From positions 24,676,001-24,740,000 of the forward strand of contig OX579639.1 of the NCBI GenBank assembly GCA_951230915.1: a stretch of DNA of 64,000 nucleotides, in the 5' to 3' direction. The DNA is from Antitrichia curtipendula (lineage: Eukaryota; Streptophyta; Bryopsida; Hypnales; Leucodontaceae). Every line of letters starts with the position of its first letter. Position 1 is the first letter of the stretch. This document shows positions 43,101 to 54,840 of this stretch, piece after piece. The notes below the pieces were generated by a model. That model was not told the DNA's origin and did not search any database. It saw only the letters and a program-made list of their open reading frames with translations. The translations under genes and the position numbers were made by a program.

Positions 43101-46100
43101 TGCGCCATTACAAAGTCTCATATGCCTCAACTTTGAAGAAATGAATATCTCTATTTAAGAACTCTAAATTTTCTCAAAATATCTTCGAATCTCTAAATTC
43201 CCTCAAAATAATTGTATGATCATGCTGAAATGCTATGAAATAAGTTACCATGAAAAGGGCTAATAGAAAAATCAAATTACAACTGAAGATATCTCTTAAT
43301 ATCCGAAATTTAGACATTATCATTCCAACATCAACATCTTTGTAGGAAAAATTGTGAAACTTTTTTGAAGACTCTCATCACAGGGAAGCTATGCATAATT
43401 ACTGTTGTTTTGTAGTATGTGTGGAAGCACTATAATTAAAATGATTCCTCACCAATGTTTGTCAATGAATTATTTTATATTATCGGGAAATTTAAATTAA
43501 AAAAATCACCAAGAATAGAAATATGGTCTGACTTTAAAAATTGAAATTTGGTGTTCTCATTGATTTGCATTTCAAGTGTTCACAAAATGTATGTCTTCAT
43601 TAAATTTTAAGCACTTGTGTTCCAATTTTAGAACCCTATGCATGTAATGCACAAGATATTTGCATTCAAAGGGTTTAGAGTAAAATAGTTTTATTGCAAC
43701 TTGCTTGATTAAATTTTTTGCCTTTGAATATTTTGAGTTTTAAATTTCTGTACTCTTAACTTTGGTTTCTAAAATTTTTAAGTTCAGTAGTCTAGTTTAG
43801 AATCTAAGAAAAGAATTTCAAGGAAGAACACTAATTTATTTGGATTCAAGGTACTAGAAGATTATTAAGTACAAATACATTTAAGATTGAAGAAAAAAAT
43901 AAAACATCTATAACTCTAAGATGGAATTGAAATACAAGAATCTCAACGGTGAAATGGTTCCACCAAGTAAACCTAACCCTATGTATGAATTTGTTTTTGT
44001 AATTGTAAAAAATGCATTGACAAGAGAGTCGTATAAGTTGTTTTTTGTAAAAGATTATTATATTGCTCCAAAAAATAAGGTAGCCTATAGCTTTTTCATT
44101 AATAGTCCTCACAGAAGGAATCAAATTTTCAAATGGAGACAAAAAAAGAAATTGAAAGGACAAAATAGATTAAAAATAATGAATAGTTTGGTGATTATAT
44201 TGTGCTGCCCTCCAACCTCCACTTAGGGCTCATTGTGCTATGTATAACCTTAAATTTGGTCCATGGCACTGATTCAAATATAAGTAATATATCCATGAAG
44301 CATTGGACATCTTAAAAAAGGTTAAAAAAAATTCAATACAAATTCACTTGAAACAACAGTAAAGCATTTGGACTCAACTTATCCTTCACAAAGCGGGACA
44401 AAAAATACTTTTAGAGGTGAAGACCCAGGGCCATTTTTTGTTTCACCCTAAAACCCATGAGGTAAAAGTTTTGCCATTAATGTACAAACCAAGCCCAAAC
44501 AAGTACTTCAACTTGTGAGTATGTTGAAGACTTCAATTTCAAAACCAAATGAAATTGTATGCAAATGTGTTTTGTTTTTGGAATGTCATGTATTGGTGAG
44601 CATGCGCCATTTGCATATTATTTTCTTGTTATTTTGGGAAACCCATGACAACAATTATTGACAACTATTGTCCAAACGAAGCACAAAAGAAATTAGTAAT
44701 ATAGAAGTGAAATATTTATGGTTTTACAAGTTCATTCTCTTCTTGAAAGCGATGTGTATAAAAAAAACTTTACATTCTCATTTGTTTGTCCAACTAGTAA
44801 TTGTGGGAGTATGTCTTACAAAAATTATTAAAATTTTAAGAGCGAAATACTAATTGAAAATCCTCTTCATATCCAAATAAGTCATTAATATGTCAAATTT
44901 TGTGGCATAGAGGAGTAACCTTCAGTCACATTAAATCATACATTAAATTGATTTACAATAGTACATTCAAATGAATGGTTCATTTGATGGCCTTCACATA
45001 AACTTAAATCAATCATAATTTATCCTTCATGTGAGCATGCATTAATCAAGTTCAATCATTCATGATTAATCATGAGAGGTTCAAATTCTTACAAATGACT
45101 CTAATGTATCCCATGCAATTATGAATTCATGTAAGAATATAGAAAATAAGTTGTTGCAACTCAAAGAGTTCTGTAGCAGCCGATAAATATTTAACTCACA
45201 ATACCCACACTTATGAATGTTCAAAGAAGGGTAATGAAAGTCCTAATTTGATAAATAATTAGAAATGGTGTACATAAAGAAAAAATTCTTTTGCAAAAAA
45301 CCTTTTCACTATACAATATATACATGTACATTGTAACAATGTGTTTTGTAGAAAAATTGAATTGAATTCAATAATAAAACTGAGCGAGTAATTCATATGA
45401 CAAGGACAAATACAAAAAAATTCTACAAAAGTGAGTACTTTTAGGAATTGTTTTTTAGAGAGCACAAAATAGTTATTATATAATTTCTAAAGTTCTAATG
45501 ACTTAGAGAATACACACAACATGCAATGTATTCTTCAAAGAGAATTAAAATGAACAAAGAATTTACAGTGAGTACCCTAAAGCTAGAAAAAAAATGGATT
45601 TTCATGTCCACATCTTAAGTTCTTCGTACTTGTTGTAAATTTGTCTTGGAAGTGCATGGTGGGGTCAAACCACATTCAAAGGTACCATTGGGATTACTTT
45701 TGTAGGATAGGACTTGAGTCCTTTTCTAAACTTTTGAAGCTCTCAATTACTGTGATGTAGTCATTATTTTTTAGAATATATGGATGAATAATATAGCAAT
45801 GCATCCCTTTAAAAGGATGAAGAAAAAATTTCATAAAAGAAGTCTTTCAAAAGACATAAATCATCAATTTTAAGGCTACATTTAGTGCCTTTATTACAAT
45901 ATAGCATTTTAAATAGATTTTTTTATCCAAATTTTCTTAACTTTCAAAACATACAACTATCAAAAAGAATTTTTAGTGATTAAATTTTGAACTAAAAATA
46001 GTATAATTTTCTAATCAATTTATTCATTTTTGACAAATTCTTGATTTAATCTTTTAAAAAAGTAAACATTCAAGTCCAAAAGTAAATTTCATGGGATCTT

Positions 46101-47743
46101 CAATGTGAATAATATAAACACTTTCTGTTCTATCACAATCATCATTTAGGTTCATTTTTATATTAAAAAAGACGTTCACATATTTTCACTTCTGACTATT
46201 TTTGAAAATGAAAAAATATTCAAATTATAGCAAAAGAGTCCTTTTCTACTCTCTCATGTATAAATATTTAGACACATGATTTTTTGAATTCAATCACAAA
46301 ATTACTCATTAGAAATTAGACCCCTTTTCTACCATTGAAAAATTTGACAGGCTGACATCTAAACTTCAATTGAAACGTTAGTAAATAAGTTTAGATTTAT
46401 CTATGAATAAAAAAATATTAGTCTTAACATGATTTGAAATACTAGTAGAAAAGGACTAAAATGACTAAATTTAATAGATTAGGATTAAAAAATAATAGCT
46501 TCAAAGAAGATAAATTGCAAATTTCAATGCGTCTGACCTCTTTTGTGTTACCTTTGAGTGTGATTTGACCCAGTGAGCAATTATGACATGTTCATCTATA
46601 AAAATAGTTTGTAGAAGTTTTTTCTTTTTCATGTATACATATCTCATGAGAAGAAAATTTCAAGGCCAAAACGAGTAGATCATGCTTAAATATGAACATC
46701 ATATATTCAACATGCTCCTCAATGAATAGACTTCTGCAGAATCCCCACACCTTCATTAACTAGATTTTTCAACTTTGCATCTTTCTATCTAAAAACATTT
46801 GCACTATTGTTTTTTGGTTCTATAATCTTCTATGTTCAAGAAATGATCTAGTGAAAAAAATCTATAAAAAAATTTAATTTCCACTCATGAAAAAAATATT
46901 AAGTACAAGTACAGTCAAGATTAAATAATGAACAAGTCTAACATGGAATTGAAACATGGTAATTTTAATGATAACGTTGTTCTAGCAAATAAAATTAACC
47001 TTTCTAAACCTTTTTTCATTAATTTTTAAAATGTTAAATTAAAGAATGAATTTTAGAAAGTATGTCTTGAAGAAGATGCTTCAATTTCGTTAAAATTGAG
47101 ATTATCCATAACATCCTCATCTCTAGTCCAAATATAATGAATTAATGGTTCTCATGTAAGCAAGAGGATGATCTTTGAGATTAAAATATAAAATTAAAAG
47201 AACTCAAGTTCATTTATTCTTTATTTTGGGATGCCTGTGGTTTTGTTTTTTAGACCCATTGTGACATACCTTTGGTTCCATGGCACCTATTGAAATAAGA
47301 ATTACATTTCTAGAAAATGAATTGCATTTCCTATCTTCGAAAACAATTATACAAAACATTACAAAAAATCGAGATTACATGAGCATACCCAAAATCTAAA
47401 GAGCCCCCCTTAACTAGGAACTTTTTTGACTTTAGAGAATCATGGACCCTAAACTTCTTGAGAATTAGCTGTATAGTCCATCTTAGACATGCCAAATGCA
47501 AGAACGGATGCACATGTGTTCAAATTTTAATGGAAATATACTCATTTGGGCATTATCAAATTAAATTTCCTTGAACAAACCTAACTTGTATAGACCACCC
47601 TTGAACCCTAAAACCAAAAATACCGTGTGAAAGTTAAGAAATTTTCAAGTCTCTATGAATTCAAAAGTTTAAAATATACTCCCCCCCCTTGCTGGCAATG
47701 GCACTTGCACACCATTCATTTTTTGGAAAACACTTTCGGAAAC

Positions 47744-47830
47744 AGAACCCTAAATCCTAAACCCTAGAAACTCTAAACCCTAGACCTTGAACCCTAGACC
47801 CAGACCCTAAACCCTGAACCGTGAACCTTA
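47744..47830 (-). repeat. Degenerate telomere-like CCCTAAA run
   Basis: About ten imperfect CCCTAAA/CCCTAGA/CCTAAAC units on the plus strand, in the opposite orientation to the run at 33466-33530. It supports a plant-type (TTTAGGG) telomere repeat in this genome. Confidence 0.65.
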
Positions 47831-48793
47831 ACAACCCTATAGCCGTAGACTATGACTTTTCCCCGAAACCCTGAAAACCTGACCTTTGTGAACCACCTAC
47901 TTTTATCAGATTCCTTCATTTTCATTTATGGAGGCAAAATTAGGCTGACCTTTTACTTAGAATAGTCTCCGGGAGTAGGACTTTTGTCGCGCGCTTAAAA
48001 AGCTGTACACATTGACAAAATTATTCGACAGCTACTATACTTGGAAGATTCTAGGTCGTGAGCATTTAATACTTCCAGCTGCCAAGGCCAGAAAGTGCTT
48101 CCTCAGTTCTATTCGGGGATGAGAAGGGCCGTTTGAATATCCCGCAAATACTTCCCTTGCTTAATTTCCCTCCTTCACCATAATTTCGGCCGTCTATCCG
48201 GAAAGTTGTTTCCTCCAGAACGCAGTGTCAAAGAAATTGTCTCCCATTGTCGCGGTCCACTGTCATAGTTGTGCTTCAGTTTTCGCAGTACGACTCACTT
48301 GCACTTTTTGTAATCTCAGTTCAGTAGGCCTTTCGGATTTGAATATATCTGCATTCTTATCCATCGCAAGAGTTGTTGCCGTTCTTGTACTTCCCAACAT
48401 TCTGGTCTTGGTATGCCAAAGTTATCTCACTACACTTTCACTGCAGTGGTTGTTGTTTTCTCAGTCCCAATCGACCGTTATGTGCATTGCGGATTTTGAA
48501 TGTCTTCATTCTTCTTCAACCGGTTCACTCGTGTACTACGACACTCTAAAATGTGCAGAACGAAGTGTTTGTGCACAGAGGTTTTCATGTCTGACTGTCC
48601 TCAGGCACAGGATTTTATGAGTCCGTTGTGTAGTATCTGTGATGCTCATGATTTTCTATCTTCTTCGACTTGGAAATCTATTTTTCTGCGACGATTTCAA
48701 GTACGAGAGCATGCTTCCGAGAAAATCGCCGCAATTACCGGGGTGCAATGAAATACTACTATGAGCATGACCTCCGCAAAATGCGAGACCTCA

Positions 48794-49587
48794 TTTCACT
48801 CAACCCGAGTTAAGGTATGTTCTTCTGTCCACCCGAACAGAAGAACAGAAGAAATGTAGTCCAACCAATTCATTTAACTCGATTCGAGTTAAATGTAACC
48901 AATTCTCCGTCGAATGTAAAGAGGACATGTGGTATGATGAAATACGTTTCAGCTGTTTTAACTCGATCCGAGTTAAACTAGCTGGTTCATGCGTCCCGTG
49001 GATCCGTGTCACTCGAACAGATGTACCGTGTTCCTGTTCTCCAAGTGTTCTAGTAGCACCTCACCCGGACAGTCGCAAATCATTTTGCTCAACTCGACCT
49101 GAATTAAATATTCTGCTGTTACCATCTATGTTGATAGCTGGTTTGTATTCTCTCAATGTACTCAGTCGACACTTATAAACAGAAATACGCTGTAGGTCGT
49201 GTCTCAAATTCTTAGCTTGGTCCTTATTAAACCTGATGTTCTGTACGGGTGCTGGATCATTTTTGCTTGAAGCTTCATTTCTTATTTGGTATTCTGTTTC
49301 TACAAATTTAGTTTGCCTGTGTGCAGTTTTATTGGATGAGGGATATGTTTCCGCTTTTGTCCCGGCTGTGTTTAATATTTTGGGGCGTGTTAGCCCTGGG
49401 TAAACTATATTGTCTTGTCCTATAGGATTTTGGTTTGTATTTGCGGCACAGATCTCGATTGCAGGCTGTCACTGTATTTTTATTTGTGAAATCCAAATTT
49501 TGTTCTCAATTTCATAGAGATATCGTTGGTCATAGATAAATAGTGATTTGTTTTCTGTGGAATAAATTTAACTCGCCTCGAGTTGAA
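48794..49587. repeat. Right array of type-B palindromes, upstream of DUF7869-like copy 2
   Basis: 21-bp sites start at 48794, 48872, 48957, 49088 and 49567. The copies at 48872 and 48957 have TTTAACTCGA half-sites; 48872 is a perfect palindrome with central T. The 48794 copy has TTTCACTC in its left half, intermediate between type A and type B. The last site is 73 bp before the gene's ATG. Confidence 0.88.
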
Positions 49588-49659
49588 TTTGTTGTTATCT
49601 GTGTTTATGAAATTGTTCTTCTTTGACCTCTTGGACCATCGTACTTTGTTGTCGCAGGA

Positions 49660-52496
49660 ATGATGAATGTCTTTGGAGAACTTGTTCACGATTATGCCTC
49701 CAATGAAGGGGACGTGGAGAACACGATAGTGCAGGACATTCCCATTCCGGAATGTGCTGGTATTCCGGGACGATTGTGGAGCATTAAGATTGTAATTCTG
49801 AAGAATGAAAATGGAGTGGCTGTAGCTGAGGGCATCTATCACAGTGTTGATTCCAATCACGTTTTGGGTAGTAATGGTCCTTTAGGAGATTCTCTTGTGG
49901 CAGTTCACATCTCCAAATCCTTAAAACGTGACGAGGTTCCAGATGACTGGAAATACTCACTTCGTGCTTGGCCCATTGACCGGATCTTTCTGAATGGGGC
50001 AAGCCTAAAGGATCATGACGTTAGAGACGAGTATAATCGTCGACAGGCAGGGCCTACACGGCCATCTTTGTCCACTGCGAGACCATACACAAGTATTGTG
50101 AGGAATCCTCTGGCCACTCAATCCTCTTTGAGGGCCAACAATATACTCACTCAAGAATCGATTAATTCTGTATCGAGCAAGGTGTGTTGTCCGAGCAATT
50201 GTGTCCAACCTTTTCCTAGAGAGAAGATTCGAGCTTTGCGTGAACGTATGTACTACAAGACAACGTTCGAGTTTCGTTACCACATGAAGTTGGACGTGCA
50301 CCGGCAAGTTCACCGTGATGCTCAGGGCAAGAGGATGGTCACTTTGGAAGGGATTGATGTTTGTATGGCGGCATGGCGGCATATTGCAAGCGTCTCGGAA
50401 TCCACATTCCATCGTTTTCAAACATATGCTGCTAGAGGTGATCGAGCTCAACCGCATGGGAATTTGGGGACACAAAGGGCTAGGAAGCATACACTTCAAG
50501 CCGCTGCGACATTGAAGTGCGTACTTGAGAAATCAGCTGACCATATGCCGCATCGTACGCATACTCTTCCTTCTGGGGAGAAGGTGGTTTCTAAAGTTTT
50601 GCCAGCCACTTTTATATGGAAAGAGACACTTCCAGAGGTGAATGCAGCAAATGCTGTGTTTGGGTTGAAAGAGGTCTCCACCTCAAATATCAGCAAAATA
50701 CAGAAATTGAACTTCCCTGAATACTGTGTAAAAAAGCCAGGAGATAATTTTGCTCGATGCGCTGACTGTGATAGATTTCATGCTCAGAGGAGGACAGCTC
50801 CAATTGGATTACGGCGGAAATGGGATCATCTATTGGAAAAATATAATGCTTGTGCTCGGGCTCATCGAGATAATTATTATGCAAACCGGTATAGGTCAAG
50901 TGCCTACCTCACGAATGCTTAACCATCATGCATGACAAAATGGATCATGCAAAAACAACATCTCCGGTGTTCTCCCACAAGAGCAAGCAACTTGATGGAC
51001 TCACAAAGTTGCCGGTATTAATGACCGGAATGATTGCTCATGGACACAGTGATGTACGCTATGCGCATTACGGTCTTGATATCTTCCTTCATCACTCAAA
51101 TTATAGAGTGGGGTCATTGACAAAGCTCTTGCGAGACCTAGAACTCCCTCCGAAGTATTCTTCTAGGGAATTGTTTGTTGGATCAGGCTCTGCTCTTCTA
51201 TTTGAAGCGGTGTTGAAGGGAGTTGAAATGTACAAGTCGTCACTTCGGCCCGCACCCGAAGTTCCTATGGCAGCAGCTCCTCTTCCTCCAGTTCTAAACG
51301 TACAAATGGACAACGCCACATGTGACAACAAAAATTGTTATGTCTTTGCATTCTGGTCCCTCCTTGTTGCAAAAAAGATCTTTCGGGAGGTGTATGTGAG
51401 TTTCATGTTAGTCGGTCACACGCATGACGACATCGATGCCTTGTTTGGGAGATGGAGCATGCAGTTGAAGAAAGAAAGTTTTCCAACCATTCCCGCCTTG
51501 CTGAAGTCCTTCATGGATGTGGATTCTATTCCTACAATTCCTCATTTGATTGAGGAGGTACCAGATTTTAAAGCCTTTATAGAAGGCTTTATTTTGGAAG
51601 GGAACGAAGCACTTGTTGGCCACACCAAGGCGCAACAATTCAAGTTCTATTTAAACTCGGCTAGTGTTCCGATTATGAAGTACAAAAGGTATTGTACGGA
51701 TAATGACTGGCTTCCAGAAAAAGGGGGTATCAAATTGTGGCGAGAAGACTCAGAGGGACGAAGCCTATGGCCTCGTGGGGAGCCAGTGCCTGTTGCCCAC
51801 CTCCCAATGTGGGGCGTGGATGACATTTCTAAAGGAATATCCGGATTCATCAAATATTGGGAGGCTTTGTGCAACGAAGATGGGAGTGGCGAGTATAGAA
51901 GATGTTCCAAACACTTGGTGTTCTATTGACGGGCAGTAAAAGCATGCTTGTTGGAACCTATTGAACCGTTTGAGGGGTTGAAAGATGGCTTTTGGCCTTT
52001 CATCCGAGTTGAAGCGATCGTGGATGATGAACTTGATGACAATGGCAAAGTTCGTGAAGAATTTGCTGAGGATGATGTCTTTGTAGGGCAACGTCGTAAT
52101 TGTCCGTTGCCGTCTTTCCGTGTAGGGCGTGATGTTGGGAAAGATTTTTTTGTTGCCCTTCGACCGGCTGATTGTGATTTGAAGCCTATATGGATTGCCA
52201 GAGCTTTATCTGATCCTTTATCTAATTTGGAACATCTGAATTGTATCTTCATTCAGTACTTTCGGCCCGCGACACGAGGGCACAATGTTCAAGAATTTTA
52301 CACTGGTTGGGATTCTGCCAAAGGATTGCATTGGAAAGTGGACGAGACCTAAGAACTGGTATGGGAAGATACAAATTCTTTGATCACGGCATGGAAGTCC
52401 AAGGTCAAAAAGGACACAATAGAATGTGTCCTTAAAATTCCTGCGGCTCAAATTGATGTCATCAATGGAAGTTTGATTGTATACCATTCCGATTGA
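49660..52496 (+). pseudogene. DUF7869-like putative transposase, copy 2 (one frameshift, two stops)
   Basis: Starts at ATG 49660 right after a GTCGCAG that resembles a splice acceptor. Frame 1 runs to 50922. A one-base deletion near 50900 (compared with copy 1) shifts to the frame that continues to 52496, interrupted by TGA 51927-51929 where copy 1 has TGG and by TAA 52350-52352. It shares the CADCDRFH zinc-knuckle-like segment, LNVQMDNATCDNKN (about 51294-51335) and VGHTHDDIDALFGRWS (about 51411-51460) with copy 1 throughout its length; I judge identity by eye at roughly two-thirds. It is probably the transposase-like gene of the element bounded by type-B palindromes. Confidence 0.8.
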
Positions 52497-52929
52497 CCAA
52501 GTACGGGATTTTATGAAGAGGCTTAATAGTATTTGGAGCTAACATTTACAGTTTGTGTACATGATAATAGTATTGCATAGCCATAGACAATTTTATATTA
52601 TTCTATAGCGCGTATATAGAGTAGATGGTGTGGATTGTATTGTGATTGGATTTTATTGATTTGTATTGGAACTACTTCTATATTTTTGGTGTAGTCACTT
52701 GCGCAGTTAATATTAATAATACATAATATATTTATGATTATATTATATTTGTGATATTTTCTATGTTGGCATCATTTAATTATTTATTCACTTTCAGTGT
52801 AATTCACTATATTTTAAAAACACAATGCGAGTTCAAAAAATTTGGTAGTAGTGTGGGCGCAAGATTACCCACCCTTGGTAATCGGGCGAACACCAACCAG
52901 GTTCTATACCTTTATCCACCTTTTGAATA
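52497..52929. other. AT-rich 3' flank of DUF7869-like copy 2
   Basis: No gene. It probably contains the right end of the type-B element, but I found no inverted repeat pairing it with the left side near 22690. Confidence 0.4.
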
Positions 52930-53329
52930 TATGGGGGTGTTGTGAGCGCGGTCCACTGTGCCTTCCAAGCAATGGATCTTTTTGTGCTAACGTTTTCTAA
53001 GTGTCGTGGATGGCAGCAAATACTACTAAAAATGCATAGGTAACTAACAAGATGACTGTGATGATCAACGGTGATGGTAATTCCTAACTTCCTAACTGTC
53101 TATCCTAGGTAGTTGGCGTCATTTCAAACGTCCCTAACTACATGAGCGGGGAACCCTTACGTTCCTTCCATGAGTGTCAAAGACTATCTTTTGAGGGTTG
53201 ACACTTCTCTCGGAAGTTCTCACTCTACGGCGAATCCCAAGCTTAGTCTTTACTCTAATTTCCAACTTATAATTGTAAGTCTAGATTTTTGACTCTATGG
53301 TTTGATTTGTTTACCTTTGGGTTTTTTAT

Positions 53330-53545
53330 TCCTGAGTAAATTAGCCCTAAATTCTACCCCTAAATTAACTCTAGGCTTTTACTCCTAATTTTAACCCTAA
53401 AGTTTTTACTCCTAAATTTGACTCTAAAATTTACTCCAAAATTTAACTCTAAGTTTTTATTTCTAAATTTAATTCTAAGTTTTATTCCCCACACTAACTC
53501 TAAATTTTAAATTCTATTTCTAATTTTTTACCTTTTCTTATCACG
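53330..53545. repeat. Degenerate CTAAATTTAACTCTAA-type tandem repeats
   Basis: Short units of CCTAAATT(T)AACTCTAAG with TTTTTA linkers recur roughly every 25-35 bp, inside the retroelement derivative. Confidence 0.7.
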
Positions 53546-54427
53546 GCTTACTATTCACGTGGAAAGGGCTAATTAAGGAGATTAATGCTAATGAGGAAAA
53601 AACACCAAGTATGGATTCAAGAACTCACCTCGTCACTTCCGGTGTCGGAAATACGCTCGTCCGCATTTGTGCGTACATTTCCATACTCCATGGTGGCCCT
53701 TGGATGGTGGGACTTTTCCCAATTTCACCACTTATGTTTCGAAAATTAGGACCCGTGCAATCTAACCCTTTTCTTTCCCTTCCTCTTTTTTTCTCTCTCA
53801 TTTTCTTTCCCTTTCTCTCTTTCTACACTAACACTATTCTACCTAAGCTTTGATGGGTGTCTTACAACTATAGATTCAAACCCCAAGAAGATCTAATGTC
53901 CCTACTACTCTCTTACACGACCTTGTCTTCGTGTCATCCTAATCCTACCTCCTAATGGTCACTATGAATTCTCGAGATTTCCCTCCTAACACCTATTTAG
54001 CTAAGCCTAGGGCACTATTTATTGTCTCTCTCCCTCTTCTCCTATTTAATTCTATGACCCACTAACCTTCCTCCATTATGTGTAGGTGTGATTTTGGTGA
54101 GAGTTGAAAGTTGTTTGATGCAGGTATGGAGGTGCTACTTATCCTTTCCTCCCTCCTCCCTTTTTGATTTTAGACCCTAATCCCTACTTAGCAATAGGTC
54201 AGCCCCCCATTCTCCTTTGTTTTGTTTATCTTGTCTTTGTTTTGTCCTGGTGTGAAAGAAACCAAAAATCAAGAAAAAAAGAGTCCAAAAATGGGGATTG
54301 AGCTGGGCCCCAACTGCGTGCCGGACCAAGCCTGCCCTCCCGGCTGGCTGGCTAGCTGCTGGGGGTTGGGTTTAACAAAATAAATAAATAACTTATTTAT
54401 TTGTTTTCCGTTGATTTTCTGATGACG

Positions 54428-54552
54428 TGACCTGGTCTGTTTGGTTCTCAACTTGATCTGGTCTGTTCTGGCTCTCGACTTGTTCTGGTTTGTTTGAATT
54501 TTGATTGATCTGGTCTGTTTGGTTCTCGACTGATCTGGTCTGTTCTGGCTCT
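54428..54552. repeat. GATCTGGTCTGTT-type tandem repeats
   Basis: Four to five units of (G)ATCTGGTCTGTTTGGTTCTC or TCTGGCTCTCGACT, spaced 20-35 bp. Confidence 0.75.
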
Positions 54553-54579
54553 GGACCTTGACTACTTAAGGAAAAGCTG

Positions 54580-54840
54580 GATTTTTGGCAAACTAGATTT
54601 TTGGTGAACTAAGGGAAAAAACTTGGGAAAAATAGGACTTGAGGGAAATAGCACTTGGGAAAAATAAGACTTGGGGAAAATAGGACTTGAGGGAAATAAG
54701 ACTTAGGGAACAACTAGACTCACTAAAAACTTGGGAAGCAACTAAACTTACTAGAAAACTTGGGGGACAACTAGACACACTAAACTTGGGGAACATGGAG
54801 ACTCACTAAACACTTGGAGAACCACTAGACTAAGAGAACT
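54580..54840. repeat. ACTTGGGAAAAATAGGACTT-type tandem repeats
   Basis: Irregular 18-25 bp units rich in ACTTGGG, GGGAAA and ACTAGACTCACTAA. The minus-strand frame over it reads as Ser/Phe repeats and is not a gene. Confidence 0.7.

Larger units (their letters stand above)
39800..48790. other. Long AT-rich spacer between the two type-B arrays
   Basis: About 9 kb with no gene I can support. It contains A-rich low-complexity DNA (40008-40170 and 40600-40760), TA-rich microsatellites (41490-41520, 41670-41745) and a telomere-like run (47744-47830). Short frames (for example 43921-44226 and 48225-48620) show no domain. The layout of palindrome array, long AT-rich spacer, palindrome array, gene parallels the first DUF7869-type locus. 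Confidence 0.5.

Noticed and set aside
43921..44226. 101-residue basic frame in the AT-rich spacer
   Set aside because: A chance frame in AT-rich DNA; no similar frame in the other spacer and no domain.
48225..48751. Possible 131-residue protein upstream of type-B sites
   Set aside because: Cys/Ser/Leu-rich without motif order or a related copy near the other DUF7869-like gene; probably leader sequence.
22640..52900. Terminal inverted repeats for the DUF7869-type element carrying copy 2
   Set aside because: I compared the flanks near 22640-22700 and 52840-52990 by eye and found no matching inverted ends or target duplication, so its borders are left open.
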